Source: Rhodococcus sp. 06-235-1A
GTDB taxonomy: Bacteria; Actinomycetota; Actinomycetes; Mycobacteriales; Mycobacteriaceae
Direction: 5' to 3'
Length of the DNA: 64,000 nucleotides
Assembly (NCBI RefSeq): GCF_002258785.1
Contig: NZ_NOYI01000009.1
Span: forward strand, 434,001 to 498,000
Shown here: positions 41,124-49,752 of the stretch, piece by piece
Layout: each line of letters starts with the position of its first letter
Position numbering within the stretch: position 1 is the stretch's first letter
Notes under the pieces: model-generated
The model's database searches: none
Told to the model about the DNA's origin: nothing
The model's input: only the letters and a program-made list of their open reading frames with translations
Position numbers and translations under genes: made by a program

Positions 41124-42034
41124 GGGCGCTGCAGCGGCATGACTGCTGGGGTGATCTCCGCAGTTGTGTCCTTCTCCACTTCGTTGGCACCCAAGAACTC
41201 GTCCAGCAATCGGAAGAAGAAGTCCGGCTCGTCGAGCTGTGGAAAGTGACCCGCGTCGGGGAAGATCTCGACGCGACTGTTGGGCACCTCGCGTCGGATG
41301 TTGTCCGCGTGCTTGGCCGGGATCATTCGATCTTTACCGCCCCAGACGAGCAACGACGGGATCGACTCGAACTTCTCGAAATGCTGTTTTGCGCTGACGG
41401 TCTGACCGCGCGGGCCCACCACTGCTCTCGTCGACGCGAGAAAGGCTTCCCGTGTGGAGCGGTCGGCTACCGACCGGAACGATCGCCAGGTCTCGGCCAT
41501 GCTCGGTCCGGGCTTGACCGGCAACCCCCACCTACCGAGCTGGGCCAGTGCGCCCTCGGTGTTCTTGCGGAACCAATCCGACGCCAGCAGCGGCAGCACC
41601 AGCTCGCTGCCGGGCAGCGTGGCGGCCTTGAGCAACAGGCTCACTTCCGGGCCGAGCCCGCCGCTGCTGACCAGGGCGAGGCGGTCCACCCGTTCGGGGA
41701 AGAGGTATGTCAGCTGCATGATGATGCCGCCACCGAGCGAGTGACCGACCATCGGGGCCGAGTCGATCTTCAGATGGTCCATCAGATCGCGGATGGTGGC
41801 CGAGTGCGAGCTCAACGAATAGTCCCCGGAAGGCTTGTCGGACTCGCCGTGCCCGAACAGATCGGGGGCGATGACCCGGTACTTCTGCGACAGTCGCTCG
41901 ATCTGTGTGTCCCAGGACAGGTGCGATCCGAGCAGACCGTGCACGAGCACCACGGGCGGACCGTCTCCGGTGTCGACGTATCGCAGGATGTCCTTGTGTA
42001 GTTCCACGGACTGCAACTCGTACGATGAACTCAT
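41120..42034 (-). CDS. alpha/beta hydrolase
   Basis: A 304-residue serine hydrolase with a classical layout: VLVHGLLGSHLSW (oxyanion), APDLFGHGESDKP, nucleophile Ser99 in MVGHSLGGG, the acid in LLVWGGKDRMIP, and the His in FPDAGHFPQLDEPDFF. A cap of about 60 residues follows the nucleophile. It looks like a C-C bond hydrolase or peroxidase-like esterase, but the substrate is open. It is the first gene of the pair with the LON-domain gene. The C-terminal tail of about 20 residues beyond the fold is poorly conserved in appearance. Confidence 0.87.
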   Translation of the reverse strand: MSSSYELQSVELHKDILRYVDTGDGPPVVLVHGLLGSHLSWDTQIERLSQKYRVIAPDLFGHGESDKPSGDYSLSSHSATIRDLMDHLKIDSAPMVGHSLGGGIIMQLTYLFPERVDRLALVSSGGLGPEVSLLLKAATLPGSELVLPLLASDWFRKNTEGALAQLGRWGLPVKPGPSMAETWRSFRSVADRSTREAFLASTRAVVGPRGQTVSAKQHFEKFESIPSLLVWGGKDRMIPAKHADNIRREVPNSRVEIFPDAGHFPQLDEPDFFFRLLDEFLGANEVEKDTTAEITPAVMPLQRP

Positions 42035-42114
42035 TGTCGACCTCCCTGTCTGATAGTGCGGTCGTTCCCCAAACGTACAAGCTCATCGCCGACGGTGACA
42101 GTTCTCGCGGCGGA

Positions 42115-44676
42115 TCAGCTGTCGCACTCGAAGGTCTCGACGATGATCTCCGCCAACCTCTCGGCCATCGGCTCTCGCAGCATGTCCTGATGGTCTCCAT
42201 CGACGTCGACGAACTTCAGATCGCCGGTCGCCAGCGCCTGCCACGATTCGAGATTGCGAACATTGTCCTTGGTACGGACCACGGACAGCGGGCCGAACCA
42301 CGGAGTCGGGACGTGCCGCTCGAGGGCCACGTACCCGATGCTGGCGAAAACCAACCACTCCGTGGTCGTGGGGTACCGCAACAACCCGGCGAACTGCATG
42401 CGGATCCACAGAGCGATGTTCTGCGCCCTGGACAGAGACATTCCTGCTTCGTCTCTGTTCGGTGGCTGTGGTGCAGCGGGAAGTTCGGCACCTCCTGGCA
42501 GTCGGTCCAGCAGAAACCGGAACAGTCGTGTGTCGAGTAACAGGACTTCGGCAGTGCCCAAGCCTGCGGCGTGCAATTCCTCTGCCATGGCGACCGCGAT
42601 CCAGCCACCGAGCGAGTGACCCACGATGTGGTACGGCCCTTCCGGGTTGACCTGCCGAATGGCATCCACATAGCGCCGGGCAGACGCCCGAAAGGTCCGA
42701 TCGGGACGCCCGCGTCGACCCCGTCCACGCGCCTGAAGGGCATATACCGGAAACTCCGGATCGATATGACGGACGAGACTCTGAAACGCCATGGCGCCGA
42801 CGCCTGCTCCGCCGACCAAGAAGATCGGTGGCTTCGATCCGGTGGTACGCAACGGAACCAGAACGTCGTATGCCCCTGTGCGCCGGCGTTCGGGTGCGAC
42901 ATCACGGAGTCGACGGTCGACGACCGCCGCCAATGATCGAACCGTTCCGCTGCCGAACATGTCCTCGGCCGTCAGCACGATGTTCAGGCCCGTGTTCAAC
43001 TGCGTCAGGATCTGCATGGTGTCGAGCGAGGTCGCGCCGAGCGTGATGAATTCCTCGTCGCGCCCCACGACCTCGATTCCGAGGGCCTTGCGTACGGCAT
43101 CCGCGACGATGAACTCCGTAGGTCCTGTAGCGAGTTCGACTGTCCTGCGGATCGCAGGCTCGGGCAGTGCCGCCCGATCGAGCTTGCCGCGTTCGTTGCG
43201 CGGCATCGAGTCGAGAGCGACGATGTGCGTGGGCACCATCCACTCCGGCAGCGTCCGGCGCAGCGACGCTCTGATCTCCCCGACGGAGGGTCGTCTGCCG
43301 GACCTGGCCGCGCACACGTACGCCACGAGATCGGTGTCGGTGCCGGAGTGCCGACCGATCACTGCGGCGTCACCGATCTCCGGCATGGCGCGCAGAGCCG
43401 CCTCGATCTCGGCCGGCTCCACCAGGTATCCGCGGACCTTGACGGCGTCGTCGATTCGCCCGGCCAGGTGCAGCGTTCCGTATGCGTCGAGTCGCCCCAG
43501 ATCGCCGGTGCGGTAACGGAACAGGCCGTCACCGAGGGCGGCGAATCGTTGGGTATCCGAACGGGATTCGCCGAGGTAGCCGTCGGCCAAGCAGGTGGAG
43601 GTGACCCGGACTTCGCCGATCGTGTCGGGTTCGCACAGCGAGCCGTCGGCGGCGACGATCTCGACGAGCTTGCCCGGGATGGGCCTTCCGGCGGGCAGGA
43701 AGCCCGATGGCAGTGCCCGTTCCGGCCGGAACTCGCTGTACGCGACGGCACCGGCTTCGGTGGTCGCGTACCAGTTGACCATCGTGGCCCGACCGTCGAA
43801 TTGTCGTCTGAAACTGTGGACGTCGTCGGAATGCAGGGATTCCCCGTACGTGGTGACGACGCGCAGGGTGGGCACAGACCCACTCGTGCCCGGTTTTTGT
43901 TCGGCGAGGCCGTGATCGGCTGCGGACACGGCGCGTAGCAATGACGACGAACAATGCAGGGTGGTCAGCGAATTCGCGGCTATCCAGTCGACGACGCCGG
44001 TGGGGACGCCGGAGCGAGGGTCTCGGCAGTGGACCGCGGCACCGCTGAGCAGCCCCGCGAACAGCGTGTTCAATCCGGCACCGAAGCTGATCGGCAACGA
44101 GTTCCCGACGCGATCGTGCGGGCCGATCGACAAGGCGGTCGCTACCTCGTATGCCTTCGTCAGACACATGCGATGGCTGAGAACCACGCCTTTGGCGGTG
44201 CCGGTCGATCCTGAGGTGTAGTTGATCACCGCGGTGTGGTCACCCGACAGCGTGGGCAGAGGAATGCACGAATCCATGGTCGCCGTCACGGTAGCGAAGT
44301 CGATGGCACCCGCTCCCGCTTGATCGATGATCGTGGCGCGACGCTCGGCGGGGAGCATGGGGTCGAGCGGCACGAGAGGGTGCCCCGAGGCGATCACTGC
44401 CAGCATCAACACGATCGAGGTCGAAGTTTCGTCGGTATCGACGGCAAGCGGGCGAGAGTCGGAGGGAAAGAGTGTGGCGATCTTGCGTGCCAGTGAGTAC
44501 GCGCGGTGGAGAAGTTCGTCGTAGGTGAGTGAGGTTGCACCTGCGGACAGTGCGACGGCGTGGGGCAATGCATGCGCCACCTCGCGATATCGATCCATCA
44601 GCGTGTCGCGCCGCTCGGGCCGACACAGTGGAGCCAGCGAGAGACGAGTTGGCGCATCGATGCCTTGAATCGACAT
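42115..44676 (-). CDS. single-module NRPS-like protein (A-T-TE)
   Basis: An 853-residue protein with an adenylation domain (about residues 30-500), a carrier domain (about 520-595) and a thioesterase (about 610-850), and no condensation domain. A-domain cores: INYTSGSTGTAKGVV (A3), NWYATTEAG (A5), YRTGDLGRL (A7), GRIDDAVKVRGYLVEP (A8) and RNERGKLDRAALP (A10 Lys). At A4, where alpha-amino-acid activating enzymes have FDxS, it reads ISFGAG, so the amino-binding Asp appears absent. The carrier Ser is in LGATSLDTMQ. The TE has GHSLGGW and a final His in DGDHQDML. It probably activates and releases or dimerises a carboxylic acid. A strong AAGGAG precedes the ATG. Confidence 0.88.
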   Translation of the reverse strand: MSIQGIDAPTRLSLAPLCRPERRDTLMDRYREVAHALPHAVALSAGATSLTYDELLHRAYSLARKIATLFPSDSRPLAVDTDETSTSIVLMLAVIASGHPLVPLDPMLPAERRATIIDQAGAGAIDFATVTATMDSCIPLPTLSGDHTAVINYTSGSTGTAKGVVLSHRMCLTKAYEVATALSIGPHDRVGNSLPISFGAGLNTLFAGLLSGAAVHCRDPRSGVPTGVVDWIAANSLTTLHCSSSLLRAVSAADHGLAEQKPGTSGSVPTLRVVTTYGESLHSDDVHSFRRQFDGRATMVNWYATTEAGAVAYSEFRPERALPSGFLPAGRPIPGKLVEIVAADGSLCEPDTIGEVRVTSTCLADGYLGESRSDTQRFAALGDGLFRYRTGDLGRLDAYGTLHLAGRIDDAVKVRGYLVEPAEIEAALRAMPEIGDAAVIGRHSGTDTDLVAYVCAARSGRRPSVGEIRASLRRTLPEWMVPTHIVALDSMPRNERGKLDRAALPEPAIRRTVELATGPTEFIVADAVRKALGIEVVGRDEEFITLGATSLDTMQILTQLNTGLNIVLTAEDMFGSGTVRSLAAVVDRRLRDVAPERRRTGAYDVLVPLRTTGSKPPIFLVGGAGVGAMAFQSLVRHIDPEFPVYALQARGRGRRGRPDRTFRASARRYVDAIRQVNPEGPYHIVGHSLGGWIAVAMAEELHAAGLGTAEVLLLDTRLFRFLLDRLPGGAELPAAPQPPNRDEAGMSLSRAQNIALWIRMQFAGLLRYPTTTEWLVFASIGYVALERHVPTPWFGPLSVVRTKDNVRNLESWQALATGDLKFVDVDGDHQDMLREPMAERLAEIIVETFECDS

Positions 44677-44711
44677 GATTCTCCTTGCACGAGCCCGACC
44701 CGCGATACCAG

Positions 44712-44767
44712 AGTAGGTTTTTACCCAGCAAACCTACTTGAAGACTGTTTTACCTACCCAAAGGTAG
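44712..44767. promoter_or_regulatory. iterated GTAGG/CCTAC inverted repeats upstream of NRPS
   Basis: AGTAGGTTT (44712-44720) is repeated inverted as AAACCTACT (44730-44738), and CTACC-N4-GGTAG (44754-44767) is a second palindrome with the same core. The cluster sits 36 nt upstream of the NRPS start and could bind a dedicated regulator cooperatively. Confidence 0.55.
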
Positions 44768-44792
44768 ACGGGCATCGCCTTTGTACGCAACC

Positions 44793-44842
44793 CAAAAACC
44801 GGACATTCCGCAACAATCCGGTGTCGTTGCAGAATGCCCGGT
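44793..44842 (-). terminator. intrinsic terminator of the ABC exporter operon
   Basis: On the minus strand a 17-position stem with two mismatches (arms 44826-44842 and 44798-44814) is followed at once by GGTTTTTGGG. It lies 16 nt past the permease stop. Confidence 0.85.
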
Positions 44843-44857
44843 CTGGTTCGCTCGGGA

Positions 44858-47434
44858 CTAGACGTCCGCGATGGCCTCCAAGGGTTTCGTGCGGGCGGCC
44901 CGCACGGCGGGCCACAATGCGGCCAACACTCCGACCACGGCGGACCCGAACAGCATCGACACCACCTGCCCCCACGGAACCGTCATGGTGCCCAGGCCCT
45001 CGTCACGCAGGGTCTGCACGAATCCCCACCCGAACACGATGCCGAGGATGACGCCCACGATCGCGCCGAACAATGCGATGAGCAGCGACTCGAGGTAGAT
45101 GATGCGTCGGACCTGTGGTCGCTGCATTCCTATTGCCCGCAGCATGCCTATCTCCCGACGCCGCTCCACGACGGACAGCGCAAGGGTGTTGACGATACCG
45201 AGTACCGCGATGACGACTGCCAGTGCCAACAAGCCGTACAGCACCGCGAGCAAGGTATCGATCTGTTGGCCCTGGCTGCCCTTGAACTCCTCGACGTCCT
45301 GTACCTGGACGACGACGAACGGCTTGGTGGCGGCCTCGAGGTCGGTGCGCAGCGTTTGCAGGTCGGTACCGGGTGCGGCCTTGACGAGAACCAGGAGGTC
45401 CGACCGGGTGATGGACGGCGTCACCTTCTGATAGATGTCGCCCGAGACGATCCAGTTCCCGATCAGCGGATTGTCGGTGAACACTCCCGTAACCGTCACC
45501 GGGACCGACGCGCCGTCGACGGTATCGAAGGTGACCTCGGTTCCGACGGTCCAACCGCGGTTGGCCGATTCGGTTTCCGATACCGAGAACCCGTTGCTGT
45601 CGAGATCCGCGGTGCCCTGGACCATCGACAGATCGAGCAGCCCCTCGGGTGAGCCGTCGATTGCGGCACCGTACTCCTCTTGCCCGGCGATCGTCACGAA
45701 CACCGGATGCAGCACCGCAGTCCGGTCCACGCCACTCACCTGCTGCACAGCCGTGGTGGCACCGGTGGGAACGCCGATCGACTGGGGGCCCGAGAGGATG
45801 TAGTCCGCCTCCACGCCGGTGTCGACGAGCGAATCGACGCTGGCTTTTGCGGTGGATCCGAGCACACCGATCACAGTGACGAGCATGAGGCCGAGCATCA
45901 GCGCGAACGCGGTGGCCGCGGTGCGACGCGGGTTGCGCACGGAGTTGGTTCTGGCCAAGCGTCCGATCGCTCCGAACGGACGGGTGATGACGGCACCGAG
46001 CGCCCCGACGATGGGCCGCGACAGGGACGGCGCGGCCAGAGCGGTGGCCACGATGAGTGCGACGGCACCTGCACCCACGGTCGCTGCGGCTGCGCCACCG
46101 GTCGACTGCGCACCGATGACCAGTGCGGCCGCGCCGGCGATTCCCAGCCCGACACCCACGAATGTTCGCGTGCGCAGGGTGTCGCCTGCGGATGCGAACT
46201 CCTCGCGCATCGCGGCGACCGGCGGAATCTTGGCTGCTCGACGCGCCGGTGCGTATGCGCTGAGCACGGTGACGAGGATGCCGACCGCGAAGGCGACGAC
46301 GACGGTGCGGGGCTCGAGGGCCAGGGGCCCCGACGGCAGACCCAGATCGAACGCGTTGAGCAGTGCGCGCAGGCCGTAGGCCAGCCCGACGCCCCCTGCG
46401 AAGCCGAGGATGCTGCCGATGATGCCGACGACGAGGGCTTCGAGCACGACCGATCGGCTGACTTGGCCGCGGCTGGCTCCGATGGCACGGAGCAACGCCA
46501 GCTCACGGACTCGCTGGGCGACGATCATCGAGAACGTGTTGTAGATGATGAAGGTGCCCACGAGCAGTGCGATTCCGCCGAACGCGAGCAGGAAGTAGTT
46601 GATGAACGAGAGCGCCGACTCCACCTCGGCCTGAGTTTCGGCCTGAACGTCCGCAGCCGTCTGGACTTTCAGTCCTGGTAGCGCTGCGGCGATTTCGTCC
46701 CGAAGGTCGCCCTGTGTGAGTCCCTGCGCAGCGAGATCGTTGCCCGCGACATCGATGTACTGCACGTGCGCACCGTCGGTGAACAACTCGTTCGCCTGGC
46801 TCTGCACAAACTGGATTCCGATGTAGCCACCGGATTCGGTTGCCGTGGAATAGATTCCGGAGATCGTGATGTCGGTGATGCCCTTGGACGGCACGAGCAC
46901 CTGGGTGGCGTCGCCCACCTTCAGTCCGGCGCGCTCGGCACCGCCCGCGTTGATCGCGACCTGCCCCGGGGTACTGGGAGCCGATCCGTCGACGAAGGTC
47001 GTCGGGTCTCCGAGGCGCTGGTCGTCCGGGAGGTACGACTCACCGATGGTCGGTGCGCCGCCGGACTGCACGGCGGCACCGTCGGAGCCGAGCAGCACGA
47101 GCTGTCCGCCGACGTACGGCGACACGGCGCGCACGTTCGGCAGGGCCGAGATCGCGGCGATGTCCTCGTTGGGAACCCCGCTCGAGCGGGCATCCTCCGG
47201 GCTCACCCGTACGTCTGCGCCCTGTGCGGTATCGGCGAACAACGAGGAGAACGTGCGTTGCAGGGTGTCGGTGAAGACGAACGAACCCGCGACGAACGCG
47301 GTGCCGAGCACGACGGACAGCACGGTCAGTGCCAACCGAACCTTGTGTGCGGCAAGGTTTCTCAGTGACACCTTGCGCATGGGATTGCCCGACGGCTTTT
47401 GTCGAGGAGGTTTGTTGGAAACGGAATGCGCCAT
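44858..47434 (-). CDS. MacB/FtsX-type ABC exporter permease
   Basis: An 858-residue permease with two FtsX domains, each ending a large extracytoplasmic MacB-like periplasmic-core domain. The first half begins MRKVSLRNLAAHKVRLALTVLSVVLGTAFVAG; membrane clusters lie at about 260-400 (FGGIALLVGTFIIYNTFSMIVAQRVRELALLRAIGASRGQV) and at the C-terminus (LALSVVERRREIGMLRAIGMQRPQV). The RxxxxALLRAIGA pattern is the ATPase-coupling helix. It should export a lipid, peptide or small molecule. The ATG overlaps the stop of the ATPase gene (TAATG). The longer frame to 47803 runs through that gene. Confidence 0.9.
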   Translation of the reverse strand: MAHSVSNKPPRQKPSGNPMRKVSLRNLAAHKVRLALTVLSVVLGTAFVAGSFVFTDTLQRTFSSLFADTAQGADVRVSPEDARSSGVPNEDIAAISALPNVRAVSPYVGGQLVLLGSDGAAVQSGGAPTIGESYLPDDQRLGDPTTFVDGSAPSTPGQVAINAGGAERAGLKVGDATQVLVPSKGITDITISGIYSTATESGGYIGIQFVQSQANELFTDGAHVQYIDVAGNDLAAQGLTQGDLRDEIAAALPGLKVQTAADVQAETQAEVESALSFINYFLLAFGGIALLVGTFIIYNTFSMIVAQRVRELALLRAIGASRGQVSRSVVLEALVVGIIGSILGFAGGVGLAYGLRALLNAFDLGLPSGPLALEPRTVVVAFAVGILVTVLSAYAPARRAAKIPPVAAMREEFASAGDTLRTRTFVGVGLGIAGAAALVIGAQSTGGAAAATVGAGAVALIVATALAAPSLSRPIVGALGAVITRPFGAIGRLARTNSVRNPRRTAATAFALMLGLMLVTVIGVLGSTAKASVDSLVDTGVEADYILSGPQSIGVPTGATTAVQQVSGVDRTAVLHPVFVTIAGQEEYGAAIDGSPEGLLDLSMVQGTADLDSNGFSVSETESANRGWTVGTEVTFDTVDGASVPVTVTGVFTDNPLIGNWIVSGDIYQKVTPSITRSDLLVLVKAAPGTDLQTLRTDLEAATKPFVVVQVQDVEEFKGSQGQQIDTLLAVLYGLLALAVVIAVLGIVNTLALSVVERRREIGMLRAIGMQRPQVRRIIYLESLLIALFGAIVGVILGIVFGWGFVQTLRDEGLGTMTVPWGQVVSMLFGSAVVGVLAALWPAVRAARTKPLEAIADV

Positions 47435-48168
47435 TATCGGACCGTCTCCAGCTTCTTCATTCGCTCGAGTACGGCGTCTGCCGTGGGCGAGTTCAGCTGA
47501 TCGATGACGGCACCGTCGGCGAGAAACACGACGCGGTCGGCGTAGCTGGCTGCGCGTGGATCGTGGGTGACGATGACGACGGTCTGATCGAATTCGTCTG
47601 CGGCAGTGCGCAGAATCGACAGCACCTCGCCGGACGAGCGAGAATCCAGGTTGCCGGTGGGCTCGTCGCCGAACACTATGTCGGGTCGGCCGGCCAGTGC
47701 ACGCGCGCACGCCACTCGCTGCTGCTGCCCGCCCGACAGCTCGCTGGGGCGGTGATCGAGGCGGTCGCGCAGGCCCAATTTGTCGACCACGGTGTCGAGC
47801 CATGCCTGGTCCGGTGCGCGGCCCGCGATGTCGAGCGGCAACGTGATGTTCTCCAGCGCCGTCAGTGTCGGCACCAGATTGAATGCCTGGAACACGAATC
47901 CGATTCGGTCCCTGCGCAATCCGGTCATCTCCTTGTCGGAGAGCGCCGTCAGTTCGGTGTCGCCGATGGTCACCGTGCCCGAGGATGCGTTGTCCAACCC
48001 GGCGAGGCAGTGCATCAGTGTGGACTTGCCCGAACCCGACGGTCCCATGATGGCCGTGAATTCTCCGCGGGCGAAGTCGACGCTCACCCCGGACAGTGCG
48101 TGCACCTGGGTGTCGCCGGAACCGTAGACCTTCGATACGTCGACCGCACGTGCGGCAATGTCGCTCAT
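47434..48168 (-). CDS. ABC transporter ATP-binding protein (MacB/LolD type)
   Basis: A 244-residue ATPase for the permease that follows it. Walker A GPSGSGKSTLMHCLAGLDNASSG, Q loop GFVFQAFNLVPTLTALENI, signature LSGGQQQRVACARALAGRPDIVFGDEPTGNLDSRS with Walker B, and H loop VIVTHDPRAASYADR. The NLDS box after Walker B places it with the lipoprotein/macrolide export family. It is the first gene of the two-gene operon, 45 nt from the divergent endonuclease gene. Confidence 0.93.
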   Translation of the reverse strand: MSDIAARAVDVSKVYGSGDTQVHALSGVSVDFARGEFTAIMGPSGSGKSTLMHCLAGLDNASSGTVTIGDTELTALSDKEMTGLRRDRIGFVFQAFNLVPTLTALENITLPLDIAGRAPDQAWLDTVVDKLGLRDRLDHRPSELSGGQQQRVACARALAGRPDIVFGDEPTGNLDSRSSGEVLSILRTAADEFDQTVVIVTHDPRAASYADRVVFLADGAVIDQLNSPTADAVLERMKKLETVR

Positions 48169-48222
48169 GGGCTCCAGTGTTTCAGTGTTCGGCGGCGGTC
48201 GCTATCAGGGGAGACCCTGAAC

Positions 48223-49008
48223 ATGACCACTATGATGGGCGTCATGCGCATCGGAGCACACGTTCGCGACAGCAGCGACCCTCTCGGTACGGCCGAGGCG
48301 CTCGGTGTCGACCTCGTCCAGATGTTTCTCACCGATCCGCAGAAGTGGAACAAGCTCACCCCACATCCACAGGGCGAGGCGTTGCTGACCGGCGACGTCG
48401 ACGTGGTGGTGCACTCGTCGTACGTCCTCAACGTCGCGAGCCTGAACAATCGAATCCGCATTCCGTCCCGCAAGGCCGTCGTCGAACAGGCCGCTGCTGC
48501 GGCCGAGATCGGGGCTATCGGTCTGGTCGTCCACGGCGGTCACGTCCGCGAGGGTGAGGACACTGCCAAGGGAATCGACAACTGGCGCAAGCTCTTCGAG
48601 CGACAGGCCGAGCAGGGCGGCTTCGCCGTTCCGATCTTCGTCGAGAACACCGCGGGCGGCGACTCCGCGATGGCCAGGCACTTCGACGACATCGCTCGTC
48701 TGTGGGATGCGATCGGCGAGTTCGGTGCCGGCTTCTGCCTGGACACCTGCCATGCGTGGGCCGGGGGTGAGGATCTCGTCGACGTCGTCGATCGCATCAA
48801 GGCCATCACTGGACGAATCGATCTGGTGCACCTGAACAATTCGCGGGACGAGTTCGACTCGGCTCGGGACCGGCACGCGAACCTCGGAACCGGAACCATC
48901 GACGCCGAGATCCTGACCGCCGTCGCGTTGGCCGCCGATGCGCCGGTGATCCTCGAGACTCCGCCCGAGGGCATCGAGGACGACGTCAGGCTGCTGAAGA
49001 GCCTGTAG
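48223..49008 (+). CDS. nfo: deoxyribonuclease IV (endonuclease IV)
   Basis: A 261-residue AP endonuclease of the Nfo family, which cuts 5' of abasic sites in base-excision repair. The TIM-barrel metal ligands are recognisable: VVHSSYVLNVAS, GLVVHGGHV, PIFVENTAGG, CLDTCHAWAGG, HLNNSRDEFDSARDRHANLG and VILETPPEG. Four ATGs are in frame (48223, 48232, 48235, 48244); the first has GGGGAGA nine bases upstream, while MRIGAHV at 48244 matches the homologous N-terminus. It diverges from the ABC operon and its end overlaps the convergent condensation-domain gene by 23 nt. Confidence 0.9.
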   Translation: MTTMMGVMRIGAHVRDSSDPLGTAEALGVDLVQMFLTDPQKWNKLTPHPQGEALLTGDVDVVVHSSYVLNVASLNNRIRIPSRKAVVEQAAAAAEIGAIGLVVHGGHVREGEDTAKGIDNWRKLFERQAEQGGFAVPIFVENTAGGDSAMARHFDDIARLWDAIGEFGAGFCLDTCHAWAGGEDLVDVVDRIKAITGRIDLVHLNNSRDEFDSARDRHANLGTGTIDAEILTAVALAADAPVILETPPEGIEDDVRLLKSL

Positions 49009-49711
49009 CAGCGGCTGCCACCGTTGTCAGGTGGTGGACGGCTACCGACCACAGCCGGATCAGCTCGTCGACCCCCTGCAGTTCGCCGGCCCAGCGGACT
49101 CGTGCCGCCGTGGTGCCGGCATCGGTGACGGTGATCCTGACATCGATCGCGTACTCGCGGTTCGGCTCAGCAGATGCGTGGTCACGCACGATGATCTGCG
49201 CCCCGGCACGTGAGGCGAGCGCGGGATAGTTGCGGGTGAGCGCGTAGTCGCGACCGCCGTTCGGCACCGAGTCCAGTTTCCTCGAGACATCGTCGACGAG
49301 GTTCGTGCAGTGAGCGGGCACGTCGGTGTGAACGGCGGGGAGACGAACCGGGTGCACTGCGCGAGTGCCCTCGAGGTCCAGGTCGACCAGCACGCCGGCC
49401 GAGGAGCCGCGTCGGTTGTTTCTCTGCCAGGTGCAGATGGCCGACCCGAGGGCTGCGAGCAGGAGGACGCGGTGCCGGTGTGCGCTGTACTGCAACGGGA
49501 ACGTCACCGAGGTCTGCTCGAATGTCGTGGACTGCTCGGCGAGCAGCGGCCGCTCCGCCGGTGTCAGGACGGCGACCCAGTACGGAACCTGTTCGGCGAC
49601 CTCGGTGCACAGGGTGCGTCCGAGCTGAGCCGGGCTGATGGTCTCCCCGCCCGAGAGTCCCTGTCGCGCGACTCTCAGCGGTGCGAACACGGTCACGCCG
49701 AGGAACCCCAC
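48986..49711 (-). CDS. truncated NRPS condensation/epimerization-type domain
   Basis: A 241-residue protein that resembles only the C-terminal half of an NRPS condensation or epimerization domain: HRVLLLAALGSAICTWQR, VLVDLDLEGTRAV, VDDVSRKLDSVPNGGRDYALTRNYP, REYAIDVRITVTD and LIRLWSVAVHHL. The N-terminal half with HHxxxDG is absent, so catalysis as a condensation domain is not expected. An IdeR-like box lies 12 nt upstream of the GTG at 49711 (GTG 49696 is an alternative), which suggests iron-regulated expression, as in siderophore loci. It may be a relic or a carved-out accessory domain. The nearest NRPS gene is about 4.3 kb away. Confidence 0.62.
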   Translation of the reverse strand: MGFLGVTVFAPLRVARQGLSGGETISPAQLGRTLCTEVAEQVPYWVAVLTPAERPLLAEQSTTFEQTSVTFPLQYSAHRHRVLLLAALGSAICTWQRNNRRGSSAGVLVDLDLEGTRAVHPVRLPAVHTDVPAHCTNLVDDVSRKLDSVPNGGRDYALTRNYPALASRAGAQIIVRDHASAEPNREYAIDVRITVTDAGTTAARVRWAGELQGVDELIRLWSVAVHHLTTVAAAATGSSAA

Positions 49712-49723
49712 TTCCGGTGCAGA

Positions 49724-49742
49724 TTGTCCTAGCCTTACCTAA
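49724..49742 (-). promoter_or_regulatory. IdeR/DtxR-like iron box
   Basis: On the minus strand the 19-bp site TTAGGTAAGGCTAGGACAA agrees with the iron-box consensus TTAGGTTAGGCTAACCTAA at 14 positions, including the complete left half apart from one base. It lies just upstream of the truncated condensation-domain gene and just past the stop of the DUF309 gene. Confidence 0.7.
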
Positions 49743-49752
49743 TTCTCCAAGG

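Noticed and set aside
47329-48222. Upstream extension of the endonuclease IV frame
   Set aside because: Antisense to the ABC ATPase gene; the Nfo fold begins at 48244.
42115-49711. One large NRPS siderophore cluster
   Set aside because: The A-T-TE gene, ABC exporter, endonuclease and condensation fragment are separated by a terminator and a divergent DNA-repair gene; only the last has an iron box, so a single cluster is not supported.
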